From positions 1 through 64,000 of the forward strand of contig NZ_BMJT01000003.1 of NCBI RefSeq assembly GCF_014643595.1: a DNA stretch of 64,000 nt. Direction: 5' to 3'. The DNA comes from Lysinibacillus alkalisoli (GTDB lineage Bacteria > Bacillota > Bacilli > Bacillales_A > Planococcaceae). This document shows positions 14,876 to 23,471 of this stretch, in pieces. The translations under genes were made by a program, and so were the position numbers. Each line of letters starts with the position of its first letter. The stretch's first letter is position 1. A model generated the notes under the pieces. It saw only the letters and a list, made by a program, of their open reading frames with translations, ran no database searches and had not been told where the DNA came from.

Positions 14876-14903
14876 CCCGACTAACAACGAGATGTTAGTC
14901 GGG
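14876..14903 (-). terminator. Leftward terminator
   Basis: CCCGACTAACA pairs perfectly with TGTTAGTCGGG around ACGAGA. On the minus strand the stem is followed by GTTTTTCG. It ends the three-gene leftward unit 15933-14957. Confidence 0.8.
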
Positions 14904-14956
14904 CTTAAATTTCAACTCAGCGTAATAATAATAAGTTTACCCATTCAAGAGCGCAT

Positions 14957-15157
14957 TTAATGAGAACTTATGATTAGAGATGCCATGCTACACATAATAA
15001 TAGTAAATGATAGACTAAGCCAAAAGGTATTAGCTGTAGTTTTTTCTTCGTTTTTTACCTTTTTTAATATTTCGACCAAATTTACACAAAATACAATGCA
15101 CCAAATGGGCAAAGGTAAAAATCCGATGTAGAGAATGATAAGCTGTATAAACGACAT
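14957..15157 (-). CDS. Small membrane protein with two predicted helices
   Basis: A 66-residue protein with hydrophobic segments at about 4-28 (IQLIILYIGFLPLPIWCIVF) and 46-63 (FWLSLSFTIIMCSMASLII), separated by a charged loop with KKVKNEEK. The ATG directly follows the stop codon of the preceding gene, and AAAGGAG lies inside that gene, so expression is coupled. No family recognised. It is the last gene of a three-gene unit of unknown function. Confidence 0.6.
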   Translation of the reverse strand: MSFIQLIILYIGFLPLPIWCIVFCVNLVEILKKVKNEEKTTANTFWLSLSFTIIMCSMASLIISSH

Positions 15158-15424
15158 TTAGTTCTTCTCCTTTGCCAAGTTAAGCTTACAAAAAAGTATA
15201 CTATATAATTCTTTTTCATATTCAAAAATAGAGGTGGTTCGTTTCTCAATACTAGCTAAATCCACTAAATAAGCGAATTCAAGGTGCGTATAGATGAAAT
15301 AAGGGGAATTACCGTATTTTCTGTTAGATAAATAATCATTTAACTCTTTATAAGTTATACAGCAAAAGAGGAAAACACGCATGTCACGATAACTTCTTTC
15401 GCTATTGTTCTTGATTAAACGCAT
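15158..15424 (-). CDS. Small hypothetical protein
   Basis: An 88-residue protein starting MRLIKNNSERSYRDMR and rich in aromatic residues and Cys (FLFCCITYKELNDYL). The ATG overlaps the preceding stop codon (TGATG), which I prefer to an in-frame TTG at 15427. No clear membrane segment and no family match that I can recognise. It lies between the 169-residue protein and the two-helix membrane protein in a tightly packed unit, so the three likely act together. Confidence 0.55.
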   Translation of the reverse strand: MRLIKNNSERSYRDMRVFLFCCITYKELNDYLSNRKYGNSPYFIYTHLEFAYLVDLASIEKRTTSIFEYEKELYSILFCKLNLAKEKN

Positions 15425-15933
15425 CAATAATTTAATTCATGTTCCTGAAACTTCTTTTCGTTAATGCATGGTTTACGTTGTAACGCTCGTATAAAAGGCT
15501 CCAACTCACCTGTATAGCTTTGCTTCGTATCCTGTAAGAGATACAATGTAGCATTGTGATAAATGACAACAGTAAGCTCTACATGGCCACTTGATAGTGT
15601 TTCTTGTGTTTTTTGTTTTTCCTCCTTTACTGTCTTGGTTTTCATATCTAATCCCAATAACTCGTTTATATTGAAGGGCAGATCAACTTCAATTTTTTCT
15701 AGCTCTTCACCAACTACATTTACTTCCTTACATTTTTCTTCTTGACTATTCGTAGTTGTAGTGAAAGTCACTCTAATCCAGATGTTATATGTTTGCGTAG
15801 ACTGCGCTTCAAACAAATAAGCAGCTTCTACTGGATCGTTATTTTGTTTCTGAACAAGTTGCACCAAATTATCCAAATACATTGCTCTAATCTGTACCTC
15901 ATCTGTTTTAGTAATCTTTCTCCTGATAATCAT
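15424..15933 (-). CDS. Hypothetical protein, first gene of a three-gene unit
   Basis: A 169-residue soluble protein with an N-terminal helix (RAMYLDNLVQLVQKQNNDPVEAAYLF), a strand-rich middle (TYNIWIRVTFTTTT), a Lys/Glu-rich linker (KTKTVKEEKQKTQE) and a C-terminal part with HVELTVVIYHNATLYLLQD. AAAGGAGG lies about 11 bases before the ATG. No family recognised. A hairpin at 15963-15992 precedes the ribosome-binding site on the same strand. The compact order with two small downstream genes suggests one transcript ending at 14876. Confidence 0.6.
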   Translation of the reverse strand: MIIRRKITKTDEVQIRAMYLDNLVQLVQKQNNDPVEAAYLFEAQSTQTYNIWIRVTFTTTTNSQEEKCKEVNVVGEELEKIEVDLPFNINELLGLDMKTKTVKEEKQKTQETLSSGHVELTVVIYHNATLYLLQDTKQSYTGELEPFIRALQRKPCINEKKFQEHELNY

Positions 15934-15962
15934 TTGTTCAACAACCTCCTTTGTAATAAAAC

Positions 15963-15992
15963 AAGAGCCACTCCCAAAAGGGAATAGCTCTT
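15963..15992 (-). other. Hairpin upstream of the three-gene unit
   Basis: AAGAGC/GCTCTT outer stem with TCCC/GGGA inner stem around AAAA. On the minus strand it is followed by GTTTTATTA and then the ribosome-binding site of the 169-residue gene. It may be a terminator of an upstream transcript or a leader attenuator. No leftward gene lies immediately to its right. Confidence 0.5.
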
Positions 15993-16097
15993 CATATTGG
16001 AATTGTAATAGTATTTATTATCGAAAAAGTTTTAGAAAAGTTTTGGAGAGTAATAATTGAAGTAAAACTATTACTAGAAATAAGCGAGATAGAACAT

Positions 16098-16223
16098 ATG
16101 CAAAAATCATATGTAGAACGTTTGATCATCACTGCTAATTGGCGATTGCAAAAGCTTGAAAATTTACAATTACAAGATAAAAAATATGCAGTTCCATTCT
16201 ACAATTGGCTTGAAGAAAGGTAA
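16098..16223 (+). other. Short open frame, probably a gene remnant
   Basis: An ATG opens 41 codons (MQKSYVERLIITANWRLQKL... ending FYNWLEER). The same frame stays open upstream to about 16,000 without any start codon and still looks protein-like (VIIEVKLLLEISEIEH). There is no good ribosome-binding site before the ATG. I read it as the 3' end of a decayed gene. The rest of 15,993-16,452 holds only AT-rich sequence. Confidence 0.4.
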
Positions 16224-16452
16224 TGAATATATAGTAAATGGAGGGAATATATTAGCAGTGTAATACCAATTAGTTCTTTATCTAATAAAAATTCTAACAT
16301 AAATATTTAAAAATGATATAATTAAGTAAATACATTCCTTAAATTCCTTTTTTAAGTGATGTGAGAAGAGGAGGTCCTATAGTTTTAAAAAATATAAGAG
16401 GTTCTTATCCCTTGACAATGCAATAATTAAAAGACTAAAAGGAGGAAATATT

Positions 16453-17283
16453 ATGAAAAATAAACTACTATCAACGAGTTTAGCTGTAGCTGTAATTACA
16501 TTAATATCTAATAGTCCAAATGTTTTAGCATTAGAATCCACGCCTAATGATTCAGAAAATAACTTCTATTTTATTGAAGTGTTAGAACAAAATCTTGATT
16601 ATGCTTCGATAGTCGAAAACTTAGATATTGAAAGTTTAGAGAGCTACTCTCAAAACAAACAAAACGAAAACCCTGCAATTTCAGAAGACGAACTAAACAA
16701 TTTGTTAAAGGAAGAAATAATAAAACGTGGGATTGAATCAAACATTATCAATGCAAATGGAAAATTGATGTATCCAGATTTAGGTATATCAACATACTCA
16801 TATGGTGATTTGCCAATAGTTAAAACAAAATTAGGTACTAATGAAAAGAAAGTGTTTAATGAGAGTTTATCGAAGGGCGTAGCTGTTCTAGCTGCAGGTA
16901 AATCAGCTATGTCATATTACAAAAATTATTATTCAGGTGGAGAAGATGATAATGCAGATGCATTTAGACATTCTTTGTGGATGGCTTTTTCTTCCGCTAG
17001 TGTTGCTGGTGCAGACTATTCCCGGAGATTTGGTATAGCTCATGAAAATGATTTTCCAAGTAGTGCATTAGCAAGAAGTATGGATTTGTATAATAATAAT
17101 ATTGGGATTAGCTATGGTCCTAAAATCAAAGCTTTTGCTGGTAATGCTGATTTGTATCACTCTATGGCTCTTAAAATGATTAATACAGCTGTGAAAAATG
17201 GTGAGATGAGAAGGTTTTATGGGACTGATATTGGAAGAAAAACTTCTTTAGTAAAAACAAATAGTACAGGAGCTAAAAAATGA
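16453..17283 (+). CDS. Secreted DUF6973-domain protein, possible toxin
   Basis: A 276-residue protein with a Sec signal peptide (MKNKLLSTSLAVAVITLISN, likely cut after VLA) and an acidic helical propeptide-like region to about 120. From about 130 it matches the DUF6973 type: KGVAVLAAGKSAMSYYKNYY, then DNADAFRHSLWMAF (166-179) and FGIAHENDF with a conserved His-Glu (197-198). DUF6973 is found at the C-termini of secreted bacterial proteins, including predicted polymorphic toxins; the conserved Asp, His and His-Glu residues suggest an active site, but the reaction is unknown. AAAGGAGG precedes the ATG. The stop overlaps the start of the next gene by four bases. Confidence 0.72.
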   Translation: MKNKLLSTSLAVAVITLISNSPNVLALESTPNDSENNFYFIEVLEQNLDYASIVENLDIESLESYSQNKQNENPAISEDELNNLLKEEIIKRGIESNIINANGKLMYPDLGISTYSYGDLPIVKTKLGTNEKKVFNESLSKGVAVLAAGKSAMSYYKNYYSGGEDDNADAFRHSLWMAFSSASVAGADYSRRFGIAHENDFPSSALARSMDLYNNNIGISYGPKIKAFAGNADLYHSMALKMINTAVKNGEMRRFYGTDIGRKTSLVKTNSTGAKK

Positions 17284-17756
17284 ATTTGAAATCTCGAAAA
17301 TTCATAAAATACGTATTTTTTTTTGCTTTAACTATAGTATTAGTGGTGTTATATAATTTTTATAAAATAAATGAAAACGATATACTTCGTTCAAATATTA
17401 AGCAAGAAGTTCAAAGGAATGAGTATGTTAAACTTAGTGAAATAGTTGATGGAGATTGGGACAATATAATTATAGTTAATCCGTATACGGACAAAGCTGA
17501 AATAAATAATAAATATGGAATTGCTGTAAATCGGATCAGTGACTTTTCAGTAGCGCATAGAGATGATAGTGTGCTAATTATATTCTGCAAAGGAAAAGGC
17601 ATTCGAAACTATATTTATTGGCCAGGAAGTATTTTTTCAAGTGAAGATGAAAAAATATATAACTCTATTAAAATAAAAAAAGAAGACACCAGATTTAAAG
17701 CAGATAAAACTTCCGATAACAACACGCCTTTAAATTTAATCCATATAAAAAAATGA
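17280..17756 (+). CDS. Membrane-anchored partner of the DUF6973 protein
   Basis: A 158-residue protein with a basic N-terminus (MNLKSRKFIKY), one membrane helix (about 11-26, VFFFALTIVLVVLYNF) and an outside domain of about 130 residues rich in charge and aromatic residues (DGDWDNIIIVNPYTDKAEI; SVLIIFCKGKGIRNYIYWPG). Its ATGA overlap with the secreted protein gene shows translational coupling. No family recognised. A one-helix protein with an extracytoplasmic domain encoded behind a secreted enzyme-like protein is the usual layout of an immunity protein or membrane inhibitor; that is inference from context only. Confidence 0.6.
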   Translation: MNLKSRKFIKYVFFFALTIVLVVLYNFYKINENDILRSNIKQEVQRNEYVKLSEIVDGDWDNIIIVNPYTDKAEINNKYGIAVNRISDFSVAHRDDSVLIIFCKGKGIRNYIYWPGSIFSSEDEKIYNSIKIKKEDTRFKADKTSDNNTPLNLIHIKK

Positions 17757-18308
17757 TGAATGTTTTAAGAAGTACGGCAAAAGCTGTGCTTCTATTCTTT
17801 ATTAGCATTAGCTGGTAAGATACTGTTTGCACAAAACATAGAAAAAGAATTTAGTATAGACATCGGCAACATTTAAGGCTTAAGATATCTTCTATATTAA
17901 GAAACAACTTAAATATTCAATTAGTAGGTATGACTAAAAGAGAGTAAATTATGTTCTGCTCAAAGTGAAAGGGTATTCAAATCGTTATAAAAATCCGCGA
18001 TTAAGATGATTTTACCAAGCCAATATTATGTGATGTATAGTGTCTAGAATATGATGAAATAGTGTATTATCTAATACATGATTTTGGTAGTGCAATAGAA
18101 TGTAGTTTCTAGCAAAAGCAACCTTAACTAATATAATTTAAAAGTGTTAGACTAATTTCAAAATTGGTCCAACACTTTTTTGTTTCATCCTCACTTTATA
18201 CATTAGTAAGTATAATTCGGAAGGTTTTTCTAAAGATTACTATTATGACGCCAATGAAAAACAGTGAATAGTATTACTAAGACTATAAAGTAATTTAAGT
18301 GAGTACGT
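17757..18308. other. Intergenic region without gene
   Basis: About 550 AT-rich bases with stops in all frames. The only structure I can support is the terminator at 18140-18181. Short protein-like patches around 17,860-18,110 are not continuous and may be decayed coding sequence. Confidence 0.5.
18140..18181 (+). terminator. Rightward terminator
   Basis: AAAAGTGTT...GAC...AATTT pairs with AAATT...GTC...AACACTTTTTT; the right arm runs into a T-run on the plus strand. It lies nearly 400 bases after the DUF6973 pair, so it may end a lost gene or a long transcript. Confidence 0.7.
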
Positions 18309-19445
18309 TTGTTCTATAAAGTTTTTAACAGTATTAATATATTAATCTTGTTGACTATGGTAAGTAATAAAATTATAGCAACTTTCAAACTTGCATTTCA
18401 AACTAGATTTTTGGCAGCTGATATCGAAAAGACATATAGTACTAATTTAAGTATTCTTGACGGTATGAAAATGGATTTAAGGAAACACGAAACTGTTATT
18501 AAAGAAGAATTACAAAAAAATGCATATGATTTCATGTTAAGAAAAGATTTTGTACGAATGCTAAAAGAAATTAAAATCTTAAAAAGACTTTCAGATGAAG
18601 AACTAGATAATTTACATCAGATATACGATGAAAGTGTTTTAAATAAAGGTGAAATTGAGAAAGCAAAAGGTTCTACAATAAGATTTAGGAATCAATATAA
18701 CTTATGCTTTCACATTATACTTTCAACATTAATTTTTATAGTAGTAGTCAATCCCCTGTCTAATAAGCTTTATTCAAATGAGACTATTATAAGTATAGTA
18801 GTTATCTTTCTGCTCCTTGAGATTATTCAAAGAGGAGTAGAAATAAGTATGGCTTTTTATTTAGATATAAAAGAAGGTCAACCTAAAACGAGTAATTTAT
18901 CTAATTCGGATCGTTTAATGCTTGCTATTAAAAGTATGATTGAAATATCTTTAATTAGTTTAAGCGTAAGATTATTAATATTAGATTTTGAAAATGTAGA
19001 ATCAATTTTCAATACTATATTACAATCGTTTTCAGTTGGGTTATTCAATATATCCTATTCAGATAAAGTTGTTGAAAATATAGATGGATTAAAAGAGTTA
19101 ATTATTAGTTTTACACACTTTTCACAAGTGGTAATATCAGTTCTATTACTTACCATGGCTATTGCTAAATATTTAAGTAATGATAAAGATAATTATGATT
19201 TTTGCATAAGACGTAAATCTAATATTTATTCTTCAAAATATGTATTAGACAAATTAATTAAATCACCCTATCAAACAAAAATTATTTTTTTAGTAGAAGG
19301 TAAGACATTTCAAGAGCTTGAGGAAAGATGTGGTAAGTTGTTAAGAGAAAATAATTTGACTATAGATGAATATAACTCTATACAAACGTATCTTTATCGC
19401 TATTGTTATAAGAAAGAAAAGAGAAAAAATAAGTGCAGAATATAG
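18309..19445 (+). CDS. Orphan integral membrane protein
   Basis: A 378-residue protein, TTG start at 18309 (an ATG at 18357 is an alternative; neither has a strong ribosome-binding site). The first 125 residues are charged and helical (LRKHETVIKEELQKNAYDF; MLKEIKILKRLSDEELDNL) and probably cytoplasmic. Hydrophobic segments follow at about 134-150, 162-180, 205-228 and 275-292, then a basic C-terminal tail of about 85 residues ending KKEKRKNKCRI. I recognise no family. Codon use is strongly AT-biased, as in the neighbouring accessory genes. The C-terminal domain could bind nucleotide or nucleic acid, but no motif is visible. Confidence 0.6.
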   Translation: MFYKVFNSINILILLTMVSNKIIATFKLAFQTRFLAADIEKTYSTNLSILDGMKMDLRKHETVIKEELQKNAYDFMLRKDFVRMLKEIKILKRLSDEELDNLHQIYDESVLNKGEIEKAKGSTIRFRNQYNLCFHIILSTLIFIVVVNPLSNKLYSNETIISIVVIFLLLEIIQRGVEISMAFYLDIKEGQPKTSNLSNSDRLMLAIKSMIEISLISLSVRLLILDFENVESIFNTILQSFSVGLFNISYSDKVVENIDGLKELIISFTHFSQVVISVLLLTMAIAKYLSNDKDNYDFCIRRKSNIYSSKYVLDKLIKSPYQTKIIFLVEGKTFQELEERCGKLLRENNLTIDEYNSIQTYLYRYCYKKEKRKNKCRI

Positions 19446-20174
19446 CACAAGTAGAAAAGTAGGGATTTCGACTTAAAAGCTACTAGCAACGCGCCGAATC
19501 TAGCTTTATATTGTTTATTGAGGGTGCTATAGTTAGACGCATAAAAAAGAAAAGAGGCTTTGTCACAACTAGTTTTCTACTTTATGTAGTATTCAGTATA
19601 AATAATATTGAAACTAAAGTTACGTATTTAAAAATAGCTTCTAATCAAGAATTAGATTTAATTAAAAGTTACTCTAACCCTTCATTAGAAAAATCGGAAG
19701 GTAATAGTGAATTCCTAAAAAATATTAATATTATACAATATAAGTTAATTATGGTTACCTTAATAATGCAAAAACACAAAATCTTTATCACTAATCTACT
19801 ATTATGATAGGTAAATACATTGTTAGGCTAGTGCCAAACTAGATGGGTCCAGGTATGACTACATATTTTTTAATGGAATCTCATTAAAGATGAATATAAC
19901 AAGATATTAAAGGCTGCTTTTGATAAAATGTGGGCGTAAGATGTAGACCAGGCAAAATAGTCAGTAGAAGTAGTCAGATTTCATCTAGAGCCTATTTGTG
20001 AGACCTTAAACTACCATCGATTCAAAGTCAAATAAGAGGCTATACAATAGCAAACCTAAAGTATAATTATTAAAATAGGCTAGGATATAACTTGTTTTAT
20101 TTCAATACATATAAAATACTTGCACTTTATCTATAATTTGCATACTTTTATAATAGAAGAAAGGTGTGAGTAAA
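19446..20174. other. Decayed intergenic region at the right edge of the accessory segment
   Basis: About 730 bases separate the orphan membrane protein from the core gene ynzC. A 98-codon frame at 19511-19807 begins without a ribosome-binding site and has low-complexity, AT-driven composition, so I do not call it a gene. The stretch 19,840-20,060 has patches that look like broken coding sequence. A TATAAT at 20149-20154 lies just before the ynzC ribosome-binding site. This is the junction between accessory and conserved chromosome. Confidence 0.5.
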
Positions 20175-20408
20175 ATGTTATCACAAGAAAAAATAGCACG
20201 AATTAATGAATTATCTAAGAAAGCTAAAGAAGGTACGTTAACAGAACGAGAAGCAAAGGAACGCTCTGCTTTGCGTAAAGAATACCTAGAATCATTCCGT
20301 AAATCAATGCGTACTACTATTGAAAATGTAAAAGTGGTAGATGAGGAAGGTAATGATGTAACGCCAGCTAAAGTTAAAGCGCTACAAGAAAAACGAAAAT
20401 TGAATTAA
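20175..20408 (+). CDS. ynzC: DUF896/UPF0291 protein YnzC
   Basis: A 77-residue helical protein (MLSQEKIARINELSKKAKEG...LTEREAKERSALRKEYLESFR...EEGNDVTPAKVKALQEKRKLN), the exact length and pattern of B. subtilis YnzC. I start at the ATG at 20175, ten bases after GAAAGG; a GTG at 20166 is too close to that site. In B. subtilis ynzC belongs to the LexA-controlled yneA-yneB-ynzC operon and lies before tkt, as here. No LexA-type site (GAACnnnnGTTC) is visible upstream and lexA/yneA are not in the window, so SOS control is not shown. Function unknown. Confidence 0.9.
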   Translation: MLSQEKIARINELSKKAKEGTLTEREAKERSALRKEYLESFRKSMRTTIENVKVVDEEGNDVTPAKVKALQEKRKLN

Positions 20409-20521
20409 GTATGACACAATCCGAAATTGTATGACCTAAAACAAATAAAACCATTGTTTTATTAAGCAATGTTGACTACACTATTAAATGAAACTATTAT
20501 GTGCGAGAAAGGATGTCAAAA

Positions 20522-22516
20522 ATGACTCAAACTCCGGATCAAATTGCAATTAATGCAATCCGAACATTGTCAATTGATGCAATCGAAAAAGCAAACTCAG
20601 GTCACCCTGGCTTACCAATGGGCGCAGCACCTATGGCCTATACATTATGGACGAAACATTTACGTCACAACCCTAAAAATCCAAATTGGTATAACCGTGA
20701 CCGTTTTGTTTTATCAGCAGGGCATGGCTCAATGTTACTTTACAGCTTATTACACTTAGGTGGTTATGATTTACCGTTAGCTGAAATCCAAAATTTCCGT
20801 CAATGGGATTCATTAACTCCTGGTCACCCTGAATATGGTCATACTGTTGGGGTAGAAGCAACAACAGGTCCACTTGGTCAAGGGATTGCAATGACAGTAG
20901 GTATGGCAATGGCTGAAGCACATTTAGCGGCAAAATATAATAAACCAGAACATACCATTGTGGATCATTACACATATGCATTATGTGGTGATGGTGATTT
21001 AATGGAAGGTGTAGCGGCAGAAGCGATCTCACTTGCAGGTCACTTACAATTAGAAAAACTTATTGTACTTTATGATAGTAATGATATTTCATTAGACGGC
21101 GAGTTAGGTATGGCGTTCTCCGAAAATATTCAAAAGCGCTTTGAATCATATGGCTGGAATTACTTACGTGTTGATGATGGTAATGATATTGAAGATATGA
21201 ATGCTAAGATTGAAGAGGCTAAACAATTAAATGGTAAACCTACATTAATTGAAGTCAAAACAATCATTGGTTTTGGTTCACCTAATAAATCTGGTAAATC
21301 GGATTCACATGGTGCGCCATTAGGTAAGGATGAAGTTGCTTTAACAAAAGCTGCATATGATTGGGAGCATGAGCCATTCCATATTCCATCAGCAGTATAT
21401 GACACATTCACACAAGCAGCTGAACGTCAAGGTATTAGTGAAGAGGCAGCTTGGAATGCTAAGTTTGAAGCCTATAAAGAAGCTTATCCAGAGCTTGCAG
21501 CAGAGTTTGAGAATGCTATGGAAGGTGACTTGCCAGCCGATTATGCAGCAGAAGTGCCTGTATATGAAACAGGCAAGGCAGTAGCAACACGTTCGTCATC
21601 TGGAGAGGTGATTAATGCATTAGCTAAAAAATTACCTTCATTCTTTGGTGGTAGTGCCGACTTAGCTAGCTCAAATAAAACAACGATTAAAGGCGAAGAC
21701 AACTTCTCGCCAGAAAACTATGCAGGCCGTAATATTTGGTTTGGTGTACGTGAATTTGCGATGGGTGCAGCATTAAATGGTATGGCATTACATGGCGGTT
21801 TACATGTATTTGGTGCAACATTCTTTGTGTTCTCTGACTATGTGCGTCCCGCAATGCGTTTATCAGCGCTTATGGGCTTACCAGTAACCTATGTGTTTAC
21901 ACATGATTCAATTGCGGTTGGTGAAGACGGTCCAACACATGAACCAATTGAACACTTAGCATCATTACGTGCAATGCCAAACTTAAATGTCATTCGTCCA
22001 GCTGATGCTAATGAATCAGCTGAAGCATGGAAACAAGCTATACTATCACCAAATGCACCAACAGCATTAGTGTTATCTCGCCAAAATCTACCTGTATTAG
22101 CTGGTACAGACAAGTTAGCAACTGAAGGTGTAGCACGTGGTGGTTACGTCATATCAGCAGCGCAAAAAGAGACACCAGATGCTATTTTAATTGCAGCTGG
22201 ATCTGAAGTAGCGTTAGCTGTCGATGCGCAAAAAGCATTACTAGCTGAAGGTATAGATGTCTCTGTAATATCTATGCCATCTACTTTTGCATTTGATCAA
22301 CAAGATGCCACGTATAAAGAATCTATTTTACCAAAAGCGGTAACAAAGCGTTTAGCGATTGAAATGGGTGCTACACAAAGTTGGTATAAATATGTTGGTC
22401 TAGATGGTGATGTATTAGGAATTGATACATTTGGTGCATCAGCTCCTGGTGACCTAGTTATTGAAAAATATGGTTTCACTGTCGATAATGTTGTCAATAA
22501 AGTGAAAGCACTATAA
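20522..22516 (+). CDS. tkt: Transketolase
   Basis: A 664-residue transketolase moving two-carbon units between sugar phosphates in the pentose phosphate pathway with thiamine diphosphate. Visible motifs: [16 protein letters not shown] and [16 protein letters not shown] (substrate), the thiamine motif GDGDLMEG...NDISLDGE, the transketolase signature around [36 protein letters not shown], and the C-terminal domain ([15 protein letters not shown] precedes it). The ATG at 20522 is eight bases after GAAAGGA; earlier in-frame starts at 20501 and 20513 overlap or precede that site. It follows ynzC as in Bacillus and has its own spacing of about 110 bases. Cytoplasmic homodimer in the family. Confidence 0.97.
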   Translation: MTQTPDQIAINAIRTLSIDAIEKANSGHPGLPMGAAPMAYTLWTKHLRHNPKNPNWYNRDRFVLSAGHGSMLLYSLLHLGGYDLPLAEIQNFRQWDSLTPGHPEYGHTVGVEATTGPLGQGIAMTVGMAMAEAHLAAKYNKPEHTIVDHYTYALCGDGDLMEGVAAEAISLAGHLQLEKLIVLYDSNDISLDGELGMAFSENIQKRFESYGWNYLRVDDGNDIEDMNAKIEEAKQLNGKPTLIEVKTIIGFGSPNKSGKSDSHGAPLGKDEVALTKAAYDWEHEPFHIPSAVYDTFTQAAERQGISEEAAWNAKFEAYKEAYPELAAEFENAMEGDLPADYAAEVPVYETGKAVATRSSSGEVINALAKKLPSFFGGSADLASSNKTTIKGEDNFSPENYAGRNIWFGVREFAMGAALNGMALHGGLHVFGATFFVFSDYVRPAMRLSALMGLPVTYVFTHDSIAVGEDGPTHEPIEHLASLRAMPNLNVIRPADANESAEAWKQAILSPNAPTALVLSRQNLPVLAGTDKLATEGVARGGYVISAAQKETPDAILIAAGSEVALAVDAQKALLAEGIDVSVISMPSTFAFDQQDATYKESILPKAVTKRLAIEMGATQSWYKYVGLDGDVLGIDTFGASAPGDLVIEKYGFTVDNVVNKVKAL

Positions 22517-22541
22517 TTGATAAAGTATTCAATAGATTTGA

Positions 22542-22570
22542 TCTCCCTTCATAATTGAAGGGGGATTTTA
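22542..22570 (+). terminator. Terminator after tkt
   Basis: TCCCTTC pairs with GAAGGGGGA around ATAATT and is followed by TTTTATTTT. Confidence 0.75.
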
Positions 22571-23081
22571 TTTTGCATGGAAATAATATAGGAAGAAACT
22601 CGTGAAATCCCTTTTAAAAATAATTAAGATAAAGAGTTAGACCCAAGTGATAAAAAAATAAAAAATAAGCCGAAAGATGTGGCTCTTATGGTAAAGAAAA
22701 TCGTAACACCGTTTCTTTCGTGCAAAAGGTGTAGTTAGTTTATCGTGATTTGAAAAATACATAATAATAACTAATTTATGGGAAGTAGAATGGTAACATC
22801 CTTTTTTGTGTTTAAGAAGGTGTGGAGTAGGTATATGAATATTAATAGATGTGACCAACTGACATAATACGTGAAAAGGTGATGAAAAAAAGCAAGCTTT
22901 GTAACAGTTATTTCATAGCTTAATCTCATTTTTGATAACATACTCTTTAGGTTATAGGCTAATGTAATTTTCTTTGCTATAATGTGAATTTGTATGTGTA
23001 AACAGGTGGGGAAAAAGATATTTTTTAAAAGCTAATGTAATTTACATTTCATTTGAATGGTGATACACTTAGTTCTGCAAG
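22571..23081. other. Intergenic region between tkt and the nrd operon
   Basis: No gene supported. A 13-base direct repeat GCTAATGTAATTT occurs near 22959 and 23031; the second copy is part of a palindrome AATGTAA-t-TTACATT (23034-23048). A TATAAT at 22978-22983 could be a -10 box. The 73-codon leftward frame at 22637-22858 has no ribosome-binding site and no protein-like pattern. Confidence 0.5.
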
Positions 23082-23128
23082 ACACTATATATAGTGTTTG
23101 AAAATCTTAATAACACTATATACGGTTA
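23082..23128 (+). promoter_or_regulatory. Two NrdR boxes upstream of nrdHIEF
   Basis: ACACTATATATAGTGT at 23082-23097 is a perfect palindromic NrdR box. A second, ACACTATATACGGTTA, lies at 23113-23128. Their starts are 31 bases apart, three helical turns, which is the characteristic NrdR arrangement. NrdR is the ATP/dATP-sensing repressor of ribonucleotide reductase genes, and its gene is present at 55178. The boxes cover the probable promoter of the operon. Confidence 0.9.
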
Positions 23129-23168
23129 TAAGCAAGAGATAATGATTAAAAAAATAAAATTTTTTTAT

Positions 23169-23222
23169 TGACAAGGTCACTTGTCAGGGCTGTCTCGCTC
23201 CAGTTAGGGAGATAGCTTTTTT
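23169..23222 (+). terminator. Terminator-like double hairpin in the nrd leader
   Basis: TGACAAG/CTTGTCA (23169-23175/23180-23186) is followed by GCTGTCTC/GAGATAGC (23089+100 region: 23189-23196/23209-23216) and TTTTTT. It lies between the NrdR boxes and nrdH, and only 24 bases remain before the nrdH start, too few for another promoter. The nrd transcript must therefore pass it, which suggests attenuation or processing in the leader. Confidence 0.6.
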
Positions 23223-23246
23223 ATATGATAGAAAGAGGGATATAAA

Positions 23247-23471
23247 ATGAAATTATACACAAAAACAATCTGTCCAAAATGTCTTTGGGTGAAATCTGAA
23301 TTGGAGAATGCTGGGTTAGCAGCAGACCTTGTAAATATTGACCATGATGAGGAAGCAAAACAAGCCATTGTGAATGCAGGTTTTTTAAGCGTGCCTGTAC
23401 TTGAAGCAGACGGTAAAATGATTGGTGATGTTAAGGAGATTGTTTCACATATTGAATTGATTGCACAATGA
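23247..23471 (+). CDS. nrdH: NrdH-redoxin, electron donor for class Ib RNR
   Basis: A 74-residue glutaredoxin-like protein. The redox motif CPKC sits at residues 9-12 (KTICPKCLWVK), followed by the thioredoxin-fold elements FLSVPVLEADGK with the cis-Pro. NrdH reduces NrdE after each turnover and is itself reduced by thioredoxin reductase. AGAGGGATATAAA precedes the ATG. First gene of nrdHIEF-dut; its stop overlaps the nrdI start by four bases. Confidence 0.92.
   Translation: MKLYTKTICPKCLWVKSELENAGLAADLVNIDHDEEAKQAIVNAGFLSVPVLEADGKMIGDVKEIVSHIELIAQ

Noticed and set aside
19511-19807. 98-codon open frame
   Set aside because: No ribosome-binding site, composition driven by AT-richness, no recognisable pattern; probably decayed DNA.
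20041-20174. LexA/SOS box before ynzC
   Set aside because: Looked for GAACnnnnGTTC-type sites because B. subtilis ynzC is SOS-controlled; none found.
22637-22858. 73-codon leftward frame between tkt and nrd
   Set aside because: No start signal and a His/Tyr/Lys-rich random-looking product.
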